64,000 nucleotides of DNA from Hermodice carunculata (taxonomy: Eukaryota > Annelida > Polychaeta > Eunicida > Amphinomidae), in the NCBI GenBank assembly GCA_964020975.1, contig OZ026620.1, forward strand, positions 70,858,100 to 70,922,099, written 5' to 3'. Position 1 is the stretch's first letter. Each line of letters starts with the position of its first letter. Under the pieces are notes generated by a model, which did not search any database, was not told where the DNA came from, and saw only the letters and a list, made by a program, of their open reading frames with translations. This document shows positions 61,121 to 64,000 of the stretch, piece after piece. The position numbers were made by a program, and so were the translations under genes.

Positions 61121-61388
61121 GAACAAAGACAATCTGTGGTTTGCATTGAGGTGGCACTAATGGGTTAGACAAAGACCTTGCATCATGAACTAGCCTGCAG
61201 GGTTGCTGTTTTCAACTGGCTACCTGTGTCTATGGATTACCTGGATATTGACTGGGAGCTGCCAGAGTGCTTTAAGTGAGAGACGCCATGACGATGACCC
61301 TCGGAGAGAAGTCAGAAGAAGATCTGCCCGATGCGGCAATGGCTAAGGACTTCTATGCCAAATATGAAGTGAAGGAAATCCTTGGCAG
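61121..61388 (+). CDS. PHKG: PHKG: phosphorylase kinase gamma subunit, first coding exon (gene runs off the window)
   Basis: The coding part is 61288-61388 and the rest is 5' UTR. It encodes the N-terminus MTMTLGEKSEEDLPDAAMAK and then DFYAKYEVKEILGR. This matches human PHKG2 (LPDWAAAKEFYQKYDPKDVIGR, here only in part) and PHKG1 (QDFYENYEPKEILGR). The exon ends within the Arg codon before the glycine-rich loop, with donor GGCAG/GTAAGT, as in vertebrate PHKG genes. The product is the Ca2+/calmodulin-controlled Ser/Thr kinase catalytic subunit that phosphorylates and activates glycogen phosphorylase. The kinase domain lies to the right, outside this window. Whether it is the muscle/liver single ancestor or one paralogue cannot be told from one exon. 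Confidence 0.88.
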
Positions 61389-61713
61389 GTAAGTTGACTG
61401 GGCACGGCTCATGCTTCTGTGTCAAAACTGGTCGTGTAAATTAACACTTGAATGTACAGTCCTGTTCATGAGAATCTGCCTTTTCATGCACATGAAACAG
61501 ACAGAGTATAGACCTGCTTCACCAAAATAAAAAACAAAACAAACAAAAAAACAAAAAAACAAAAAAAAAACAAACAAACAAACAAAAAAAACAGGACAAG
61601 TCCTATAGCTCACATAACTTTTCTGTTTCAAGAGTATGAAAGTGTCGTAGAACTGTTGAAAGACACTTCTCTGCAATGTCACACATTATGATAAAATCAT
61701 ATATATATGTGTG

Positions 61714-62160
61714 TACAGGTAGCAAGAAGCGGCCTACGACAGCTACAAGCTTGCCTAATTGTACTTGATATCTGGTTAATATTTTCATTGCATTCTCTTG
61801 ACATAAATACAGAAGACTTTCATTCTTTTTTGACTTGCCCTATAATTCTACTGTTAATATCCAACGATTATTAGAAAGTTTGGCCACAATAATTTACAGT
61901 TTTTAGACTTGTCTGTTTTGCAACTTAACTTTATCTTTTGGCATCTTTCTGTTTTAATATTCACTATCAGACATTTTAGGCTTACATGCTTTCTGTTAGG
62001 TAAACCTTCAGGGGCTACAGGTAGCAAGAAGCGGCCTACCACAGTTACATGTTTGCCTAATTGTACTTCAAATCCTGTTAACAAAAAAAATTGTTTTGAT
62101 AGCAGGTTTTTTGGCATAAATGCTAATGACTTTCATTCTTTTCTGATATGCCTAAATGCA
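61714..62160 (+). repeat. Duplicated segment, spacing 302 bp
   Basis: TACAGGTAGCAAGAAGCGGC begins both units, at 61714 and 62016. Each continues with CTTGCCTAATTGTACTT-like and GACTTTCATTCTTTT words over about 145 bp. Neither is coding. Confidence 0.8.
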
Positions 62161-62396
62161 CATTTACTCAATATTAAAAAAATACTCAAAATTGACAGTA
62201 TTTTCTCAAATGTCACAAACCTGACACATTAAGTTGACACATTGACTCAGGGTTGGCAGTTAAATAGAGCTTAATTGTTTGAGGAGCAGTTGTCATCATG
62301 GAGTTTGTTTTACATCTCTGGTGCAGGATGTACATTGTTACAGTCCTTGTTAGGATTTCCCTTGGTTTATACAGGTGGTCTAGCTGCAACTGTTTG

Positions 62397-63181
<785 letters not shown>

Positions 63182-63462
63182 CCCTCAATGACTATGAATC
63201 AATACATGTTTAGGTCACCAGTGAGACCTTTTTTGCTGACCATTGGTCACAGCACTGATAAATGTGACCAGTGATGTCTATCGATCCATAAACTTTGGCT
63301 TTTGGAAGTCCACAGTTTTCAAGTTAGCCCTTTCACTTTCAGGACTTACTGAGTGCAAGCAAATCTGAGTCAAGTTCCATATTGGTGGGGCCACATTTCG
63401 TATTATGTTATGTATGGGCTGAGATGTGAAATGCGTGAGAATGCTATTTATTAAAGTTACAC

Positions 63463-63491
63463 TGATTCTTCAGATAGTATCTGAAGAATCA
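63463..63491. repeat. 29-bp near-continuous palindrome
   Basis: TGATTCTTCAGATA (63463-63476) and its exact complement (63478-63491) are separated by one base. Confidence 0.85.
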
Positions 63492-64000
63492 CAAAACTTG
63501 GGAGGAATATCAATGAGTTTAAAGACCAAAACATGTTGCAATTTGGTGGTGCTGCCTGCAGTATTATGAAAGAAATGGACCCAAATGTATTGAAAACACA
63601 TTAAGGTGAATATCAAAATAGATTATTTCCATGATACCAAATGTACCTCAGATGTGCATCATATGTAGAAGTTTTATATTGCATAATATGGATAACCTTG
63701 ATCTACTTTGTGAAGGTCATGGAGAGAATATTTCATGCAATCTTTTTTTGTCATGGTAATTATGTCTGAACTTGTGCACATGAATCAAAACTTAAGAAGA
63801 CAATACTAAATTCAGCATGTTGATAAAGAATAAGGGTACTGATACCAAATATACCAAAAATGTCTGTTCATGTCGAAGGTTGGTGTTGCATCATATGGAT
63901 GGCCTTGACTAATCTCAAGAGTCATGGATGAAATGCATTTCAGGAAATGGATACACTGTATGGTTATGGTCATCATATATATATATATATGTGTGTGTGT

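Overview
The window looks like nuclear DNA of an invertebrate animal. Genes are split into short exons with GT-AG introns, intergenic and intronic DNA is AT-rich, microsatellites are long, and small inverted-repeat elements and decayed LINEs are scattered throughout. Two short palindromic words, TACATGTA and TAGGCCTA, recur across the window; I associate them with marine invertebrates (echinoderms, hemichordates, amphioxus, some molluscs). I cannot place the species. All exon models below come from reading splice signals, frame continuity and remembered protein families, without transcripts or a database search.

Three protein-coding genes can be supported. (1) A minus-strand gene at 2,433-7,371, with a probable 5' UTR exon near 9,530-9,600, encodes a predicted 330-residue protein. 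It starts with a canonical CBM20 starch/glycogen-binding domain, followed by two stretches that look like degenerate copies of the same fold. (2) A minus-strand gene covering 28,096-57,200 encodes an HPS4 homologue, the BLOC-3 subunit. It has 13 coding exons whose lengths and phases add up exactly to 1,110 codons. One is a 25-bp microexon and one is a 2.2-kb exon carrying a coding minisatellite. (3) A plus-strand gene starts near 57,400 and runs off the right edge. Its first coding exon (61,288-61,388) is the N-terminus of the phosphorylase kinase gamma subunit (PHKG). HPS4 and PHKG are head to head with about 0.2-0.3 kb between them, so they probably share a bidirectional promoter, which contains an M-box-like site.

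Layout: 1-2.4 kb, nothing recognised; 2.4-9.7 kb, CBM20 gene and promoter; 9.7-16.6 kb, non-coding with nested foldback elements, hairpins and microsatellites; 16.6-21.1 kb, old broken DIRS-like retroelement fossil on the minus strand; 21-28 kb, minisatellite, foldback and LINE fragment; 28.1-57.2 kb, HPS4, with introns full of mobile-element debris including a strange 1.6-kb element built from the word GGCTGGCAACA on both strands; 57.2-57.5 kb, shared promoter; 57.5-64 kb, PHKG introns with a dispersed repeat also found inverted at 5.9-6.5 kb.

Functionally, PHKG is the catalytic subunit that activates glycogen phosphorylase, CBM20 modules bind alpha-glucans such as glycogen, and HPS4 with HPS1 forms the Rab32/Rab38 exchange factor of lysosome-related organelles. 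The window therefore places two probable glycogen-related genes around a lysosome-related-organelle gene. Whether this neighbourhood means anything is open. The strongest leads are the HPS4/PHKG bidirectional promoter, the three-module CBM20 protein, the GGCTG-word element, and a three-layer nest of inverted-repeat elements with its empty sites preserved elsewhere in the window.
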